Shown: positions 12,541 to 26,090 of the stretch, piece after piece | Layout: each line of letters starts with the position of its first letter | Numbering within the stretch: position 1 is the first letter of the stretch | NCBI GenBank assembly: GCA_038373865.1 | Contig: JAXGGA010000022.1 | Location: forward strand, 186,001-250,000 | Direction: 5' to 3' | Origin: Uloborus plumipes | Taxonomy: Eukaryota > Arthropoda > Arachnida > Araneae > Uloboridae | Length of the DNA: 64,000 nucleotides | Program-made: the position numbers and the translations under genes | The notes under the pieces: generated by a model | Told to the model about the DNA's origin: nothing | The model's input: the letters and a program-made list of their open reading frames with translations, nothing else | Databases searched by the model: none

Positions 12541-12790
12541 CTAATCCAATAAACCAGCACTTTGAAGCAACGACGGACCCGTCCCGCATAATGGGCTCCA
12601 GCCTCGTTAATATTATTTTCTGGCCGCCTTTCGATTTCTGAGGCTACGCTTGCATTGTTTCAGCGGGCCGCTTTTCTGGTCATTGGTTTATGACGCGGCA
12701 ATTACGTCCGTTGGCCCTAAAAAGTACCGCGTCCGGAGCCCCCAGTTAACTGAAGCACGACGGAACAAGTCAGGAAAGACGTTTTGCAAC
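12541..12790. promoter_or_regulatory. GC-rich island in AT-rich DNA, possible conserved noncoding element
   Basis: From the CAACGACGGACCCGTCCCGC stretch to the CGACGGAACAAGTC stretch the sequence is near half GC while both flanks are about 30 percent. There is no ORF over 60 codons. It includes CAATTACGTC and TTTATGACGC, which resemble homeodomain and CRE/bZIP or posterior-Hox sites. It could be an enhancer, a noncoding exon or an old transposon piece. Confidence 0.3.
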
Positions 12791-12836
12791 GAAGAAACTA
12801 TCTTGTCTTCTTCATGGTAGGGCGAAAACTGAGGAA

Positions 12837-13055
12837 TGTATAGATTGGTTTTTTGTTTTGTTCTTGGGGCTTTATTTAAGATAGATTGTGCAAAAGTTGC
12901 ACCAAAGAAGACTTTTAATTTTCCTTTTTTTCAAACAGGTAGCCTTATCTATAATTGGAACGATTGAATCCGTTGCAATGATTACATTTATCTCTTTTTA
13001 TATAAAATCAACAATGCACTCAACCTGTCTATCATAGATTTTCATGACACTTTCA
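12837..13055. repeat. Direct duplication, unit 1
   Basis: Begins TGTATAGATTGGTTTTTTG and ends near TTTTCATGACACTTTCA. The same run of landmarks recurs in order at 13442-13681, diverged by perhaps 15-20 percent: ATAGATTGTGC, GAACCAA or GCACCAA, ATTGGAACGATTGA, ATGATTACATTTATCTC and AAATCAACAATGC. Confidence 0.85.
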
Positions 13056-13443
13056 CACTAAAAAATGAATGTTGTTTTTACGGTATAATACCAGCTAATT
13101 TTTTTTTTTAATAAACTAAAAATTGCTAATTTTACTGTAATAAACTGTCAAATTGCTAATTTTACAGTACTAAACTGTAAAAATGCTAATTTTACCGTTT
13201 ACTACCGTGCATTTTACGGTTTTAAACTGGAACCTCTGCTGCCAGTTTTATACTGTTGTTTTTACAGTATAATACAGCTAAACTTTACGGCAATGAACTG
13301 TAAAATTTCTAACTTCACTGTAAGAAACTGTTAACTTTTATACTGCAACATGTACAGTTTATTACTGTACATGTTGCAGTTTTAAATTGGAACCTCGGAT
13401 GCCATTATTAGACTGTAAAAACAATAGTTCATTTTTTGCGGTG
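13054..13443. mobile_element. MITE-like element with about 37-bp terminal inverted repeats and internal duplication
   Basis: The left end starts CACACTAAAAAATGAATGTT. The reverse complement of the right end starts CACCGCAAAAAATGAACTAT. Similarity continues through GTTTTTAC(G/A)GT to TAATA. Inside, two units of about 190 bp each run from a GTTTTTACNGTATAATA box to a GGAACCTC...GCCA box. Many ACTGTAAA/TTTACAGT strings make it internally palindromic. There is no ORF. It sits exactly between the two copies of a direct duplication. I cannot fix a superfamily or a clean target duplication. Confidence 0.65.
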
Positions 13444-13681
13444 TATTGATTGGTTTTTTGTTTTTGTCTTGTGGGTTTATTGTAAATAGATTGTGCTCAA
13501 GTTGAACCAAGAAGGACTTTTATTTTATTTATTTATTTATTCGTTTATTTTTTGTCCTTCTAAAGAGTATCCTTATCTAATTGGAACGATTGATTCCGCT
13601 GGAATGATTACATTTATCTCTTTTCCCATGAAATCAACAATGCGCTCAACCTGCCTATCACAGATTTTCATGATACTTTCA
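13442..13681. repeat. Direct duplication, unit 2
   Basis: Second copy of the 12837-13055 unit, starting GTGTATTGATTGGTTTTTTG and ending TTTTCATGATACTTTCAG. It carries an extra TTTATTTATTTATTTATTCG expansion near 13521-13545. Confidence 0.85.
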
Positions 13682-16600
13682 GAAATCTTACTTTTAAACT
13701 TCTTAAATACAAGTATAATTTTTTAACGATCTATTATTCATATTTGATGAGTAATTAATTTTTAAAATTCGTCAAAAAACACCTTTTTTTAACTTTTGCC
13801 AGTTGTGCTATAATATGTTATTGCTCAAGTTTTATCAAAGCTACAAAGCTTTATGATAGCTCTTTTTAAAGACAATTATATGCATTTTAATAATCTTTGA
13901 AAAAAAATTAAAAATTCAAATATTTCAAAGATTTTTAACACAATTTAAAAATTAAAATATATATAAAAAATATTCTTACTGTAGCTTAATGTAGATATAA
14001 CAAACTTTTCAAAGTGAGACAGTAAATGGATCAAAAGTAAATTAATTGAGAAATTATTTGCATTGTTTGCTATGATTTTTTGGTAATCGCTGTAACTGCT
14101 GATCTTTTCATGATGCCGAAGCGCTTTGAACAAATTCATTAAAATACATCAAAAATCAATGTTGAAAGATTTCCAAGAATTGAAGCGATTAGAACAATAT
14201 AAAATATATTTTGAAAAACATTACAAAGTCAAAAATAACTCAAAATTTATTCAACTTAGTTTTTTTATCCAATTTTTTTCCCAGTAGTTGACCGTTTTTG
14301 AAGTATCTGTAAATCTGCCATTTCATTGCGCTCAAGATAAATTTTATCAAGAGCTTTTTTATTTTCTTCTCTTTTCCTTTTTTTTAACATATTGTAATCA
14401 AATTTATTACATCTTTTGTAGACTAGAAGAAATATCTTGAACTTAAATTTGTTTAAAAATTAATTAATGGATGAAAAGCATTAATTGGACACCTTTTTTT
14501 ATGAGCTCATACTTATATTAAAAGAGAGCATCCTTGCAACCCAGAAATACGTATCTTTATATTACACTGCAAGTTCCTTATAAATACTAATTTTTATGAT
14601 TTTTTTTTCTTTTCTTCATTTGCTCTCGTTGGAACTGTTGGAACAGGAAACAGGTTTCTAATTTTCGAACCTAAGTGTGTCTCTTCTGAAAACATCTCAC
14701 TCCATGAAAATTTTATTGCCTTATTGTTTCTGATCATAAGCTTCGGAACCTCCTCCATAAATTCGGGTTCAGACTGTATGCAATTTTATTTGCATGGAAA
14801 AATCATGTTTTGATAAAAGTCCTTTATAACCCTTTTATGCAGTAATTCGCTGTTCCGCAGAAAATTTAGATTCGCTATTTTATGTACTAGCCACTTCACT
14901 TTGTTTCTGATATAGTGTTCTTTGTGTTTGTTTACTCATTTGTGAACTTTTGTAGTAGGATTGTTTTGTGTAAGGACGTAAAAATAGGCAGAGCATTGTG
15001 ACATTTCAACGGAACGTCTATTTGGTTTCAGATAAATCTTCACATTTACGAATGAAATCTCAACTGTAAGTGCAAAAGTTTCTTATAAAGTCATGGAAAA
15101 CAAAAGAATATAAGTTTTTTTGCTTTGACAGATGGATTTACGATGAGGAGTTTGAGCAATAACAAAAATTGGCCTTATATTCAGGGAAACGTATTGTTTT
15201 CTATTTTCTATTAATTGAAAATTGCTCAGTTCTATTTTTGAAATTGTTTTTTTTTTTTTTTTTTTTTTTCACTTAAACCACGCAAAATGAATTGATGCAC
15301 AAAATGTTTGCTTTGAAACGATAAATATATTTTTAATCAAACCATAATAAAAAAGGAATTATCAAAATTTTTATTATTAATATGAATGACAACCTAATTT
15401 CAAAGTATATTAAATTCGGTATGTTCTTGAATAAACATATGTTCATGTAAAATTAAAAAGATAAATATATTTAGAAACATTAAAACTAAATGCGAATGTA
15501 AATTATAACATACTTATCTTTAGAAAAAAAATTCTTGCTTGAAAAATTCAAAATTTATTTTTAATGAAATTGTCTCAAAGAATGTTGAAATTGATAATGT
15601 TCAGAAAAATCAATCATTTTGTTGGGCTTTAATAATAAAACTTTTAAAGCTAGAGTATATCAAGTGGTAAGAAAAAGTGTCTAAACATATATTTAAAATT
15701 TTTAATTACATAATTTTGCTTTTCATTTTCAAAACATTTTAAAAGTTAGGGATGTTCTTTTAACATCAAAATAAATCATCATATTTTTTCATAAACTTTT
15801 CTTAAACAGTCCACAACTTTAGTTATGAGAAATTTAGTAATTCAAAATTTCCCTCACCTTAGTAAACATTTTCATTCCTCAAAATAATAATAATAACTGA
15901 TAATTAGTTGAAAAGTTCTTAAATTAATTGCTTAGTTCATATAAAAATGAATGTTTATAATCAACAGTAGTTAGTAAATAAAGCTCATCATAGCTACATA
16001 ACAAGGAACTTAATTTACAAATAGAAAAGTTCACCTGAACTTTTTCCTGTTTTCTTTTCTTTCTTTCGTTCCTTTTTCTTTTTTTTAAATTTCAAAATAC
16101 GAACTGTATAGTTAACGAATCGAAACACAAATCGTTTGCGGACCATTTACGCATCGTTACGCGCACAGGACGATTAAATACTAATGAATACCATGAAGTA
16201 GTTGACTTTAATTTTAGGTTAGTTTGATTTAGTATCTGCACTTAAAATTTCAATTTAAATATCATCTGCACGACGTTCATAAAACATTTTAGACATATTT
16301 TCTGAAAGTTCTAGAAGACGCATTTAAAAGTTAAAACTCGCAGGTGCTTCTGAATTTCGACGAACGCGACGTTGTAAGACGCTAAAGTAACCACGCCTTT
16401 TTATAAGACAAGATGATTTTAAGAGATTAGTTTGTAGATTTGATATCTGCGCATACTAAATTAATAGCTCGAAATTATCTGCTGAAAACGCTAGTATATT
16501 ATTAAGGCATAAATGTCCCAAAATTTATAGAAAATGTGTATTTAAAAAAAAAAAAAAAACTCTATAGAAGTCTATTAAAAGGGGAAGTCATCGTTTTGAA

Positions 16601-17215
16601 TATCTAAATATTTTTTTTTCTTTTCTTATCAACTACAGATTTGCTGATAATAGCAAAAAATAGTTGAACTTACCTAGCATCACCCTAGACGACATAAAAA
16701 GTGTTGATAAAGCATCTAATTAAAGTGCATACTTTTGCTCCTTAATACTGCCAGCATATTTGAAAAAATCTGGAGAAATTTAAAGAGTTACTAATAAAGT
16801 GTCAAGAACTGGGTCAAAAATGAGTACTCATATTTACTCAGATATATCTATATGTTAAATATCTGTACGCAATATTATCTATGCGTGAATAAGAGGATAG
16901 TCGCGTTGAAAAGTTGACCATAAAAAAATCATTTAACAATATCCCTACTAACGGTACCATGTCATGTATACAGAAATAAAATTCCGAAAGCAAATATTTC
17001 ATAACATTTTTAACGCATTTTTTAAGCACTAATAAGTTTTTGTATTGACACTACTCTATTAAACTTATCTACTATATTTATTTGTATATTTATTTATTTG
17101 CTTTTAATTTCAAAAATAACTAAAAATATTTATCAGCGTATTAGACCGTAAACATAATGAATATACAATATTGAAATCTTACACTGAAGTGTAATAATTG
17201 CAAAACGAACATCAG
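13682..17215. other. Intergenic, nothing recognised
   Basis: Very AT-rich with a 23-base T run at about 15247-15269 and an A run near 16544. The small blocks at 16120-16180 and 16330-16390 are slightly GC-richer. No gene is supported. Confidence 0.5.
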
Positions 17216-17545
17216 GCAACTGCCCCCTGAGGCTTATAATCCGCCTTAGCTCGAGGGCCACTCACAGCTACTTTGCTGTTAACGATATAAAGTAAAAAAA
17301 AATACAAGAAAAGGAAGCCGGTTTCTTCTTTCATTTACAAGTTGCCGGCATTTCCCCTCCAGTATGCATATACTAGTCATGAATCAAGCCATGCATTCGA
17401 CTAATGACCCAGTTCACTTCCGTATACCCTATGCTAAGAGCCAAACTTGGGATGGCACCTCGGGTTAAATTTTATAAGAGAGTCGATGGGAAAGACGAGT
17501 GCTACTTGTTCAATGTCTCATCTATGTACGTGGCGTCATTTTAAG
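17216..17545. promoter_or_regulatory. GC-richer block, candidate conserved noncoding element
   Basis: A composition island with many homeodomain/POU-like strings: TATAATCCGCCTTAG, TATGCATATACTAG, CATGAATCAAGCCATGCAT and GACTAATGACC. No ORF runs through it. Both the lack of low-complexity sequence and the motif density set it apart from flanks. Enhancer function is conjecture. Confidence 0.3.
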
Positions 17546-20515
17546 ATAATAATTCTGATATTTATTTTAAATGTAATTCCGCAGAATTGAAATTCAAAAT
17601 CAGCCTGATAACAATGCATAAAATTAGTGATTAATTACATACTTTGTAAGTAGCGCATTTTATATGAGTTTTTGAGCTGCAGGATTGAAGTTGACGAAAT
17701 ACTGGTGCATCGGAAGACTGGGGAGTCTAAAAAAAACAATTAGCTGATAGTACACGTTTCATAAAATTGACTGTATAATTCGATGTATTTTCAATAAAGT
17801 TTTCAGTTTTATGCTTTGGCATCTTTAGAACCTTTTGGCGTAGACATAAAGTATAAAGTTGTATCAAAGAATACGAAAAGTATAAACTTTCATTTGCAAA
17901 AAAAAAAAAAAGAAGATATTTACATTACGTACATGAAAAGTATTTTTTTAAAAATTACTTGTGATTTATTTTAGAAGAACCAACAAAACTAGAAGGGAAA
18001 AAATTCCGACATTGGAATGAAAAAGAATGAAAAGTGTCTAAACTATTAACTTACTATTTAATATTAAGGGGGAAAAAATCTTTCTCAATCTTTACTCAGT
18101 TTTTTCTCAATATTTTTTCTTTATCTTTGCAATATTTATAAAATAGCTTAGCAATTGAGAAAATAATTAAATCGACATTCTGAGTCTCGCTAAAATTTTG
18201 GCAAATGAACTTCCATTCTGGAAACATAGATAGGCTGTTTTCGATTAATCTTTTGACATTTGTCTGTCATACGATCTGTCATATCTATCGTAAAAACATT
18301 AAATTTAAAAAAATTAAACTCAACATAAGATTAAAATTTCCATGCAAACAACCAAATTTATATTCTGCTGATCTAGATTGCTTCAACTAATTACTTACAA
18401 GATTCGACACAGAAAAATTCTGCCCATAATAACAATAATAATAGTAATAATAAAACAATGAAAATATTTTCTTAAATAGCAATACAATAAAAATAAGCAG
18501 AAGAAGAATGGCAATTGTCAAGCACTGACGTAAAACTTTTCAAACTCTTTGTGGGCGAAATCCACTTTTTTTTATGAATTTGATTTAGAAATTTTATGAC
18601 TGATTTATTAAGCATCGAAAAATCTTCTCATAATCCTGTTTCGTTTTTTTGAAATCGATATTGCACCTTCCATTGGTATTGCACAAATTTTTGTCACGAT
18701 GGTGTTACGATAAGGATATTGGTTTTTTCCACCGACCTATTTTACAACTGGAACGCTGCGTACATCTTCTTTATCCTCTTAATGCAATTGAAGAAGTTCT
18801 TATAGGAGAAAGCATCTCTGATGAGATTAACTTCGCTCTCAAAATTTTATCTATGTTTTATGCAAAAAATATTACTTTATGCAAGACAACGTAAGAATTT
18901 AATAGGGTGAAGTCACAGATATGCCTCTGAAGTATATTCCGGACTGTATACCAAGGTATTGAATTATTTTAACTGTGAATCATAAAATTTTAAGTTTTAG
19001 TAGTAGTTAAAAATCTTAGTAATCTAACTAAATCTAAGGGAAGATATGTATGATTTTACTATACATGTATTGAATAACGAAAGTAAACTAATTCTTTTCA
19101 TTTATGCCTAGCAGCTCAGTGTAAAGTTTTCTTCAGAAAGGCTCTTCTAAGATATATTTTTTTCTTAAATGATCCTTGATGACAGGTTTTAATAATGATG
19201 AATTCGTAAGAACTCAAATAATGTATTTATCACTATCTATGGATAGATATATTTCTTCCAATATTATTACACTAAACTATCTCCTTTAAAAAAACTAAAC
19301 ATATTTCTTCCAATATAACCAATTAAACTTAATTTCTCATGCAGCTTTTACATTGACTTTCCGCGACTGACCTTCAGTCGTCAAATTAGTTAAAAATTTA
19401 TATTAATGTATTTTTCGTTCACCTGCAGGAAGTACAATAAATTGCGAGTCTAAGTAAGACGGATAGTGCTACTGGTGTGAAATCTTGTGCATGCTTTGCA
19501 TTTTCCTTAAGAAACTTTAAAACACCTGTTTATTTTCTCTTCGTTTGTTTTGGTTTTATGTTAAATGCTATCAAGTGACACTGTATAAAATGAAATAAAA
19601 CATCTGCCACCACGCTGAGTTGAAAGTTTTTTATTATTAAAAAAAAATTTATAATCCAAAAACCAAACAATCAATACATAAATCTATATATATATAGCTC
19701 GGAATTTTCCTAATAGTAGAATTAGGATCACTTCTAAAAGGTTAAAGCATGAAATTTCTTCTCATCGAAGCTAACATGATTGCTCTCAGATAACTTCACG
19801 TTTGATAATACGGTTTGGTTATTTGGATAAATAAATAAAACAGGTATGTTTTTATACTTTTTTGTGGCTTCTTACAATGCGAAAAAAAAGTTTTTTAGTT
19901 ACATCCAAGTTTACGAATTTAGTACTGTATTTCTGTATTACATTACACACTTTTGTAGAGCTCAAATGCAAATGTTTGCTCATATCAATCAATTTCTTTA
20001 TTTGATACTTGGAAAATCAGCATCTTTTTCTTGAAACATAATCTTATTACCAGCAAAACATTGTGCACGAAACAATTAGATCTTCGAACAGAACCCAATT
20101 AAGCCAAAATGATGCCCAGGTTCTCGTCAAATTTATGCCCCTCTCATTAGAAAAACTGTACATTTTTAAAGTAGTAGTTTGAAAAAAAAAGAGGAGTGAA
20201 AGAAATTTTTTCTACTTTGGTGCCCGTCTAGTTGTAGTGTCCAATCCCACGGACCTGCAGGACCATGTGTTAATCAGGTCGTCGACGAATTGAGATTTTT
20301 TTCTTTTCAACTGTATCGAATACCCCCCCCCCCGAACACATATATCATATATCGTCAAATTGTGTCAGAGCTGTGTCTAAACTGTGTCATCTGAAGAACT
20401 AATTCAAATGTTCTGAAAATAAATATGCATTTAGTTGCAATAATTTCTTATTCCAATATTCAGCAGCCGTATTCGAATCGACATGACCTTTCATTGCCAG
20501 AGTTTGGAATTGCTA
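17546..20515. other. Intergenic, nothing firmly recognised
   Basis: AT-rich. A local duplication of ATATTTCTTCCAATAT (about 19248 and 19308) is visible. An 81-codon ORF at 18649-18894 has no recognisable domain, and I do not call it a gene. A C run lies at 20322-20333. Confidence 0.45.
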
Positions 20516-21110
20516 AAATGGTGCATTAATATCTCCTTCATCTATCTAGATCTGGGCCCCCTTTGTTTCAGCCGGCTATTTTCTCGCAAAACTCCAATCT
20601 TTCGGTATCCAGCCATCCGGAGAGCAAAAACAAAAACATGACCACGATGATGGGCTGATGAGACCTCGAGATAATTTCCTGTGGTGCGGTGCAGTGTTCT
20701 TTTGTGGCTCGCTGGCCACAAAAGAATATGACGCATCCAAGCTTGGTTCTTCAAGATGGCTGTCTGTATGTTCGGGTCGCTGAGCTTCTTTGCCCATGTG
20801 GTTGTTGAGTCAAAATTTTCGCGGTTACGCGATGGCCTACTTACTTTTCAGTCTGTGGGTGGAAAGATTCTTTATTGCTTCTGATGGGGGAACAGACTTT
20901 CACCTTGACTCGTATCTTTTTTAATGTATGGATCCATTTTTCCCCCACGACGACGCCAACTTGTCGAATGGAGGTGGAAATGATGTGTGTGATGCTCACA
21001 GATAGGTGTGGGCAAGCGAAAACTCTGCTGTGACTCATTCTTTTCATTTCTAAAGAATTAGCATTAAAATTATCTGCCTTGAAATATCGCAGCTTCATGT
21101 GACTGTTATT
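20516..21110. promoter_or_regulatory. Long GC-richer block with a perfect hairpin
   Basis: About 600 bp with markedly raised GC. It has no splice-supported ORF; the three short minus-strand ORFs overlap each other in different frames and show no domain. A perfect 12-bp inverted repeat, TTCTTTTGTGGC (20697-20708) and GCCACAAAAGAA (20715-20726), lies in it. This could be a noncoding RNA exon, a conserved regulatory element or an old transposon remnant. Confidence 0.3.
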
Positions 21111-21153
21111 TCAGCAATAAAATGTTTAAACTTGATTTTATAAGTTGATATGT

Positions 21154-21194
<41 letters not shown>

Positions 21195-21201
21195 GAAAGA
21201 G
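21154..21201. repeat. (GA)n microsatellite
   Basis: About 17 GA dinucleotides followed by interrupted GACAGAGAGAGA. Confidence 0.95.
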
Positions 21202-22675
21202 ACTTCGGAAAGTTTGTCAGAGCTGTCCAAGTGCAATACAACAATTCTCTTCAAAATATGAACTCTAAATTGATTGCTATTTATTTATGCTAAATCACTA
21301 AGTTGTTGTATGATATCTGATTTCCTGTATCAGTCGGTATTGCTAAGTTTTTCAATAATAAGGACTTATTTACTTTGAAAGAGTTCATAATCAAAAGCTT
21401 TTTAAAAGAACCAAAATTTTTAGCCTTTGCTTAGAGTGATTATCGTAGTCAGCTGCAATGACCTAATAGTTCCAATGAAGTACAAAATGTCGAATAACAC
21501 CAAAAACGTCTTACTCAAAGCTGCAATGACTCTTCGAAAAATTCCGAACACAAAAACGTCAAATCGCGAAGGAATGTAAATATTTACTGAAACAAAAGAA
21601 AGTTAATATATAAATATCACTTACAAAATTAATATAGTAATTCAAGAGTATTTTTATTCTCAGCAATTTATCAGGTATGGCGTAATGCAAAAGAGTTACT
21701 CATAAGTTAACAACAGGATAATCGTAAATTAGGGTCCCCGTCCCGAAAATGAGATGCAAAATTTGAATCTATCTTTCAACCTGTACTTAAGTGCATGGTA
21801 AACTTAAGCGAGCTACATGAAAACGTAGCATCATGAATTTGAAATTAAAAGAAATATTTTCAAACGAAATATTGTTGATTCGAATAAGATGATACATAAC
21901 CAAAGTCATCTGCATAAGTTTCATTACCTTTGAGGATCGCATAAACAGACTAATAGAAAAGTTTCCCGAACCTTTTATTTTTCTTAGTTTTTTAGAAAGA
22001 TCTGAAAATCCTTTGATTTCCATTAAGTGTTGATTACTGTATCATATTAGTTTCCTGAGATATAGGTCTATAGGTTTGACATTTTCTCACATCCGTCATT
22101 TATTTGATTTAATTTTTCTTGATGCTCGATTATAAAGGAATTATTGTTTCGATACCCCTTTGTCCATTGTATTGCTATTATTAAAAGAAACCTACATTTT
22201 TTTCTCTTATATTTTCCTTTTCTTTTTATTTTTTTCTTTTAGATTGTACTTGCTTAAATTTTTCTTTTACAACTGTAAGTACAGCTTCAAAAACAGAACT
22301 GAAATTATGCATTCTTAATAACCTTAAAATTTTTAAACCGGTACTAAATTATTCAATTAGACAAAACATAAAGTAAATCAATAAGATGAAACTTTGTTGT
22401 CTTAATTTCAAAAACTTTCTTCCTGTTTCTTACTTTGCAACTTCATTATGAGCAGGCAAAGACATATCCTTAACAGTATAAAATACCTTATGAACTTCTA
22501 GAAATCAACAATTATTTCAAGAACGTAACTTTAAAAGAAAACTAGCCGTTTTATCTGTTTACTACTTTGCAAACCTGCTAAAACTTCTTAATGAACTTGG
22601 CCTACCTTTACGCGCCCAATTTTTTAATTAACTTATTTCTTTTTATTCTCAAAAGAACTGGAATTCGCACATTTC
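21202..22675. other. Intergenic, nothing recognised
   Basis: AT-rich; the phrase GCTGCAATGAC occurs twice (about 21452 and 21521). No gene is supported. Confidence 0.5.
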
Positions 22676-22850
22676 AGCATTTGGTCTTTTCTTCTGACCT
22701 TAGTTTCCTGTTGTCCTTGGAGATGTCAGGGCGAACCTGAAGCCAGGTTAGGCAGCTACCTGCTCTGGTTTGTAAACAAAACCAGAAGGCACAATGCAGC
22801 AGAGCAGATTTTAATCTTTGGGAACTCGACCCTGAAGATTATAGAAGAGA
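22676..22850. promoter_or_regulatory. GC-richer block with forkhead-like palindrome
   Basis: Contains GTTTGTAAACAAAAC at about 22769-22783. Its core TTTGTAAACAAA is a palindrome carrying a forkhead site on both strands. It is surrounded by a GC-richer stretch (AGCCAGGTTAGGCAGCTACC and similar) unlike its flanks. Regulatory role is inferred. Confidence 0.25.
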
Positions 22851-25800
22851 ACATTAAAATAATATATAGATAAAAAAACGTGTTGGACTATTCGGTGTGT
22901 TCTTCATAACCTCATAATTCCTTAAATACCATTATTTCGCCATTTTTTTTCGACCTACTGAACATGTTGATGAAGAAGATCCTTACTTTGAAGGCAACTG
23001 CGTTATTAATTTTTTGCTACGAGCGGGATTAGTTGCAATAGAAAAAAAGTGAATGCTTGATTTCTGAGGACAATTTTGTCATGAATTCGTGGCGCTTGTT
23101 TAATAATTAATCCATCTACAAGATAATCAGTTATAAATATTTTAGTAACTTTAGAAATAATATTTATTTATCAATATTTTCAGAAATTGAATCGTTTATA
23201 TCAAAAAGCAGTCAAGAGACCTCTAATAGTTCAAAAAATATTTTCATCCTTATTTTTAAAAAAATCTACAAATGTTGCCATATTTAAAACCAAATTATAT
23301 ACATACTTAGGCATATTTATTTCTGTAAAACTGTTGTAAATGAAATTTAACAATTTTATGTGATGAGATAAATGTTTTCTTAAAATCAGAAATTTCGTGT
23401 TTTAACTGGTTTTGAAATAGACGATAAAATTCCTGATTACTTTAAAAATTAGTATTTCTTAAATAACATGATTTGATTAAAGAATTACTAAATAATTTAT
23501 CTTTAATATTTGTTAACTGACTTTCAGCTAGTAGTTGTTAGTTTTTTTCTATTTCTGTAAGACTTGAACTTTAACGCACCCTTCTAATTTGTATTCGATT
23601 TACGAAGCAGTAAACTTTGACTTATTGCAAAGCAAATTATTTCTTTTATTATTATTGCTGTGCTACCATTTCTCTTCTTATTAGCTTAAAATAATTTTCC
23701 CTTTCGAGGAATTTTAGTAGCAGTGTACGTCGGAAAGAGGGGGGGGGGGGGGGGAGGGGTATCATGCAATCAAACTATATAAGTATAAAATGGTCTATAT
23801 TCTTTTAATTATAAGAAATTATGTGTGATCGGATGATATTCTAAATTTTAATGGCTTTGGTTTCGTACTTTAAGAATATACAATACAACATGTATTAACT
23901 TTTTGGCATAATACATCAATAATAACAGGAGGGCAAAAACTATAAATGAGAATCATATCAAGATATAAGAAGGTAAAAATAAGGAGGATGAAAATGTCGT
24001 ACTGAACTAAATTAATATATGTATATGTAAATAAAATAGTGAATAGTGGTGAAATAATTTTAAAAGAAATTATTTATTTGAAGAGTACTTAAGTTTTTTC
24101 TTTTTCAATTTATTTATTTTGTTAATTCTAATTTGTTTAAAGTTGAATGCTTACTGAATAATGCCTACATGTAAAGTTTATCAAGCGCTGCTATAACAAT
24201 ATAACTTTTCCCCTTTGGAATTAGTAATTTCGTTATTTTCTCCTTATTAACTGAATTCTAAATTGACATTGATAAGCCTCTAGTCCGCAAAGTCATGAAT
24301 CTTTATTGTAGTTTTGAAAGAAATTTCAAGCACTCTTGAGAAACCTAGGCCCTAAAAGCTTTCAAGAATGATCTGTTAGAACAGAAATGCATGGGGATAG
24401 GGAATGAGCAACTTGGGACACAATATGGATGCCAATGTCCAATTTCAGTGCAAAAATAATTTTCAGTCTAAGGCTCTAGACCTATTCATTTGACATAAAT
24501 ACATTGCATTAAAATTTCTTTTTCATTTTAATTCACTTCATTGCAAATAAATTTTCTGAAACCACCCTCACTTTTAATACGAATGTAACGGAAGCGTCTG
24601 ATGGCTTAATAAGCACATTAAGTCTAGCATGCAAATTGAAACATCCATTCATTGCCACCCATTTTCATGAAAAACAAAAATCAAAAACAGCGAAATTATC
24701 AGGAACATCCCTATGTTGCAAAATTCGAAGCAAGAAAAACTTCTCTCTCTTGCATCAAAGGAAACGAGTCAGTCCAGTCTGTGACCCTTCAAAATGATCA
24801 ACTCCTTTGCCCCAGATATTCACCGTAACCAAACAATGCTGGTTATTTTTTATGTTTTATTTCATCGCTGTTATGGCAGCGGCAGCCTTGTTGCTGTGAT
24901 AGAGTTGTAATTGGTGCCTATAGGGTGGCGAGGTGAAAAGAAAATGAATGAAGAAACATAAAAACTTAATGTTTGATGAATTAGATATTTTCTTGGCACG
25001 CGCCGTTTTGGAATCTCCGCCCTTTTTTGTGTTAATATTATTGCCGGTTTGGCTGTAACCGTACCCGTTTATGGTTCTATGGTCATTTAGAAGAATTGGG
25101 TTGTGGTTGCGATTAGATGCTGCACGATTTGTGGAAAAAATATTGCTCCAATGTGATCAATCATATATTGTGTAATAATAAATCGTGTGAGAAAGTTAAT
25201 GGTAATTTTGATTAAAATAATTTTTTGCTTATGCAATTTTAATTGAAAGGTCATTTTTCTTATTTTTTCTTTTTCACTACACACATCATATAGAGATAGA
25301 CTTTTTTGCAAAATTCACATGAATTCATAAGGAATCACTTTCATGTTTTGTGAATTGTTGAATAAAATAAACTGCTTTTCTGTCTTAACTGCGAACTTTA
25401 ACATCTTCTTTAGATGTGAACTGGTGAACATTGTTACGTAAAAATAGGTAATTTGTAAGCAAAATCTTTGAAATTTAAAAAACGATAAACGTAGAGCATC
25501 ACTTAAATTTCAGATCAGTACTAAAAAGCAGCTTTTTAGAAAATGAAATGAGTATTTTAGTGAAATAAATAAATGAATATAATGTGTATGCAGTTGGGAG
25601 TTTGAATTATATGTATCGAAAGTATAAATACCAATGACAATTGAGGACACTTAATGGCACGGCATGACCAGAACGAACACCGAATAGTTTGGCTCGACTT
25701 GACTAACTTTTAAAATAAATGTTAAAAACACCGCATGTCGTAGATTTTGTGCTGATCTCTACAGGAAAATGTTTCTTGCAATTGTATTAGGCATGTTGTA

Positions 25801-26090
25801 ACAAGTGAAAGTATACTTTTACTACCCATAATCGGGTTCAGATTTCAAATTGTTCATAGAACACATCAACTTGCAAGTACATTACTGTTATGACACCAAA
25901 GATAAAATTCGACGAACAATTAAAATAAAATCGTTTGCCTTTTCAAATGTGTGATGGATAGATACGTATGTTATTAAAAAATAAAATATATGTTATTAAA
26001 ATAATCTTTGCTGACTAGCAAATCTAAGCTATGCTTAAAAATATATCCATAAACGAAATCCTTTCACTTACTTTAGCTTATAAAAGAACT
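22851..26090. other. Intergenic, nothing recognised
   Basis: AT-rich with a G homopolymer at about 23738-23757. A modestly GC-richer patch at 24845-25075 (ATGGCAGCGGCAGCC and GGTGGCGAGG strings) has no ORF. No gene is supported. Confidence 0.5.

Noticed and set aside
18649..18894. 81-codon plus-strand ORF with mixed composition
   Set aside because: No domain, no splice context and AT-rich chance ORFs of this length are expected.
20542..21098. Cluster of minus-strand ORFs of 70-85 codons in the GC-richer block
   Set aside because: They overlap in different frames, and no domain or consistent splice signals were seen. Higher GC alone lengthens chance ORFs.
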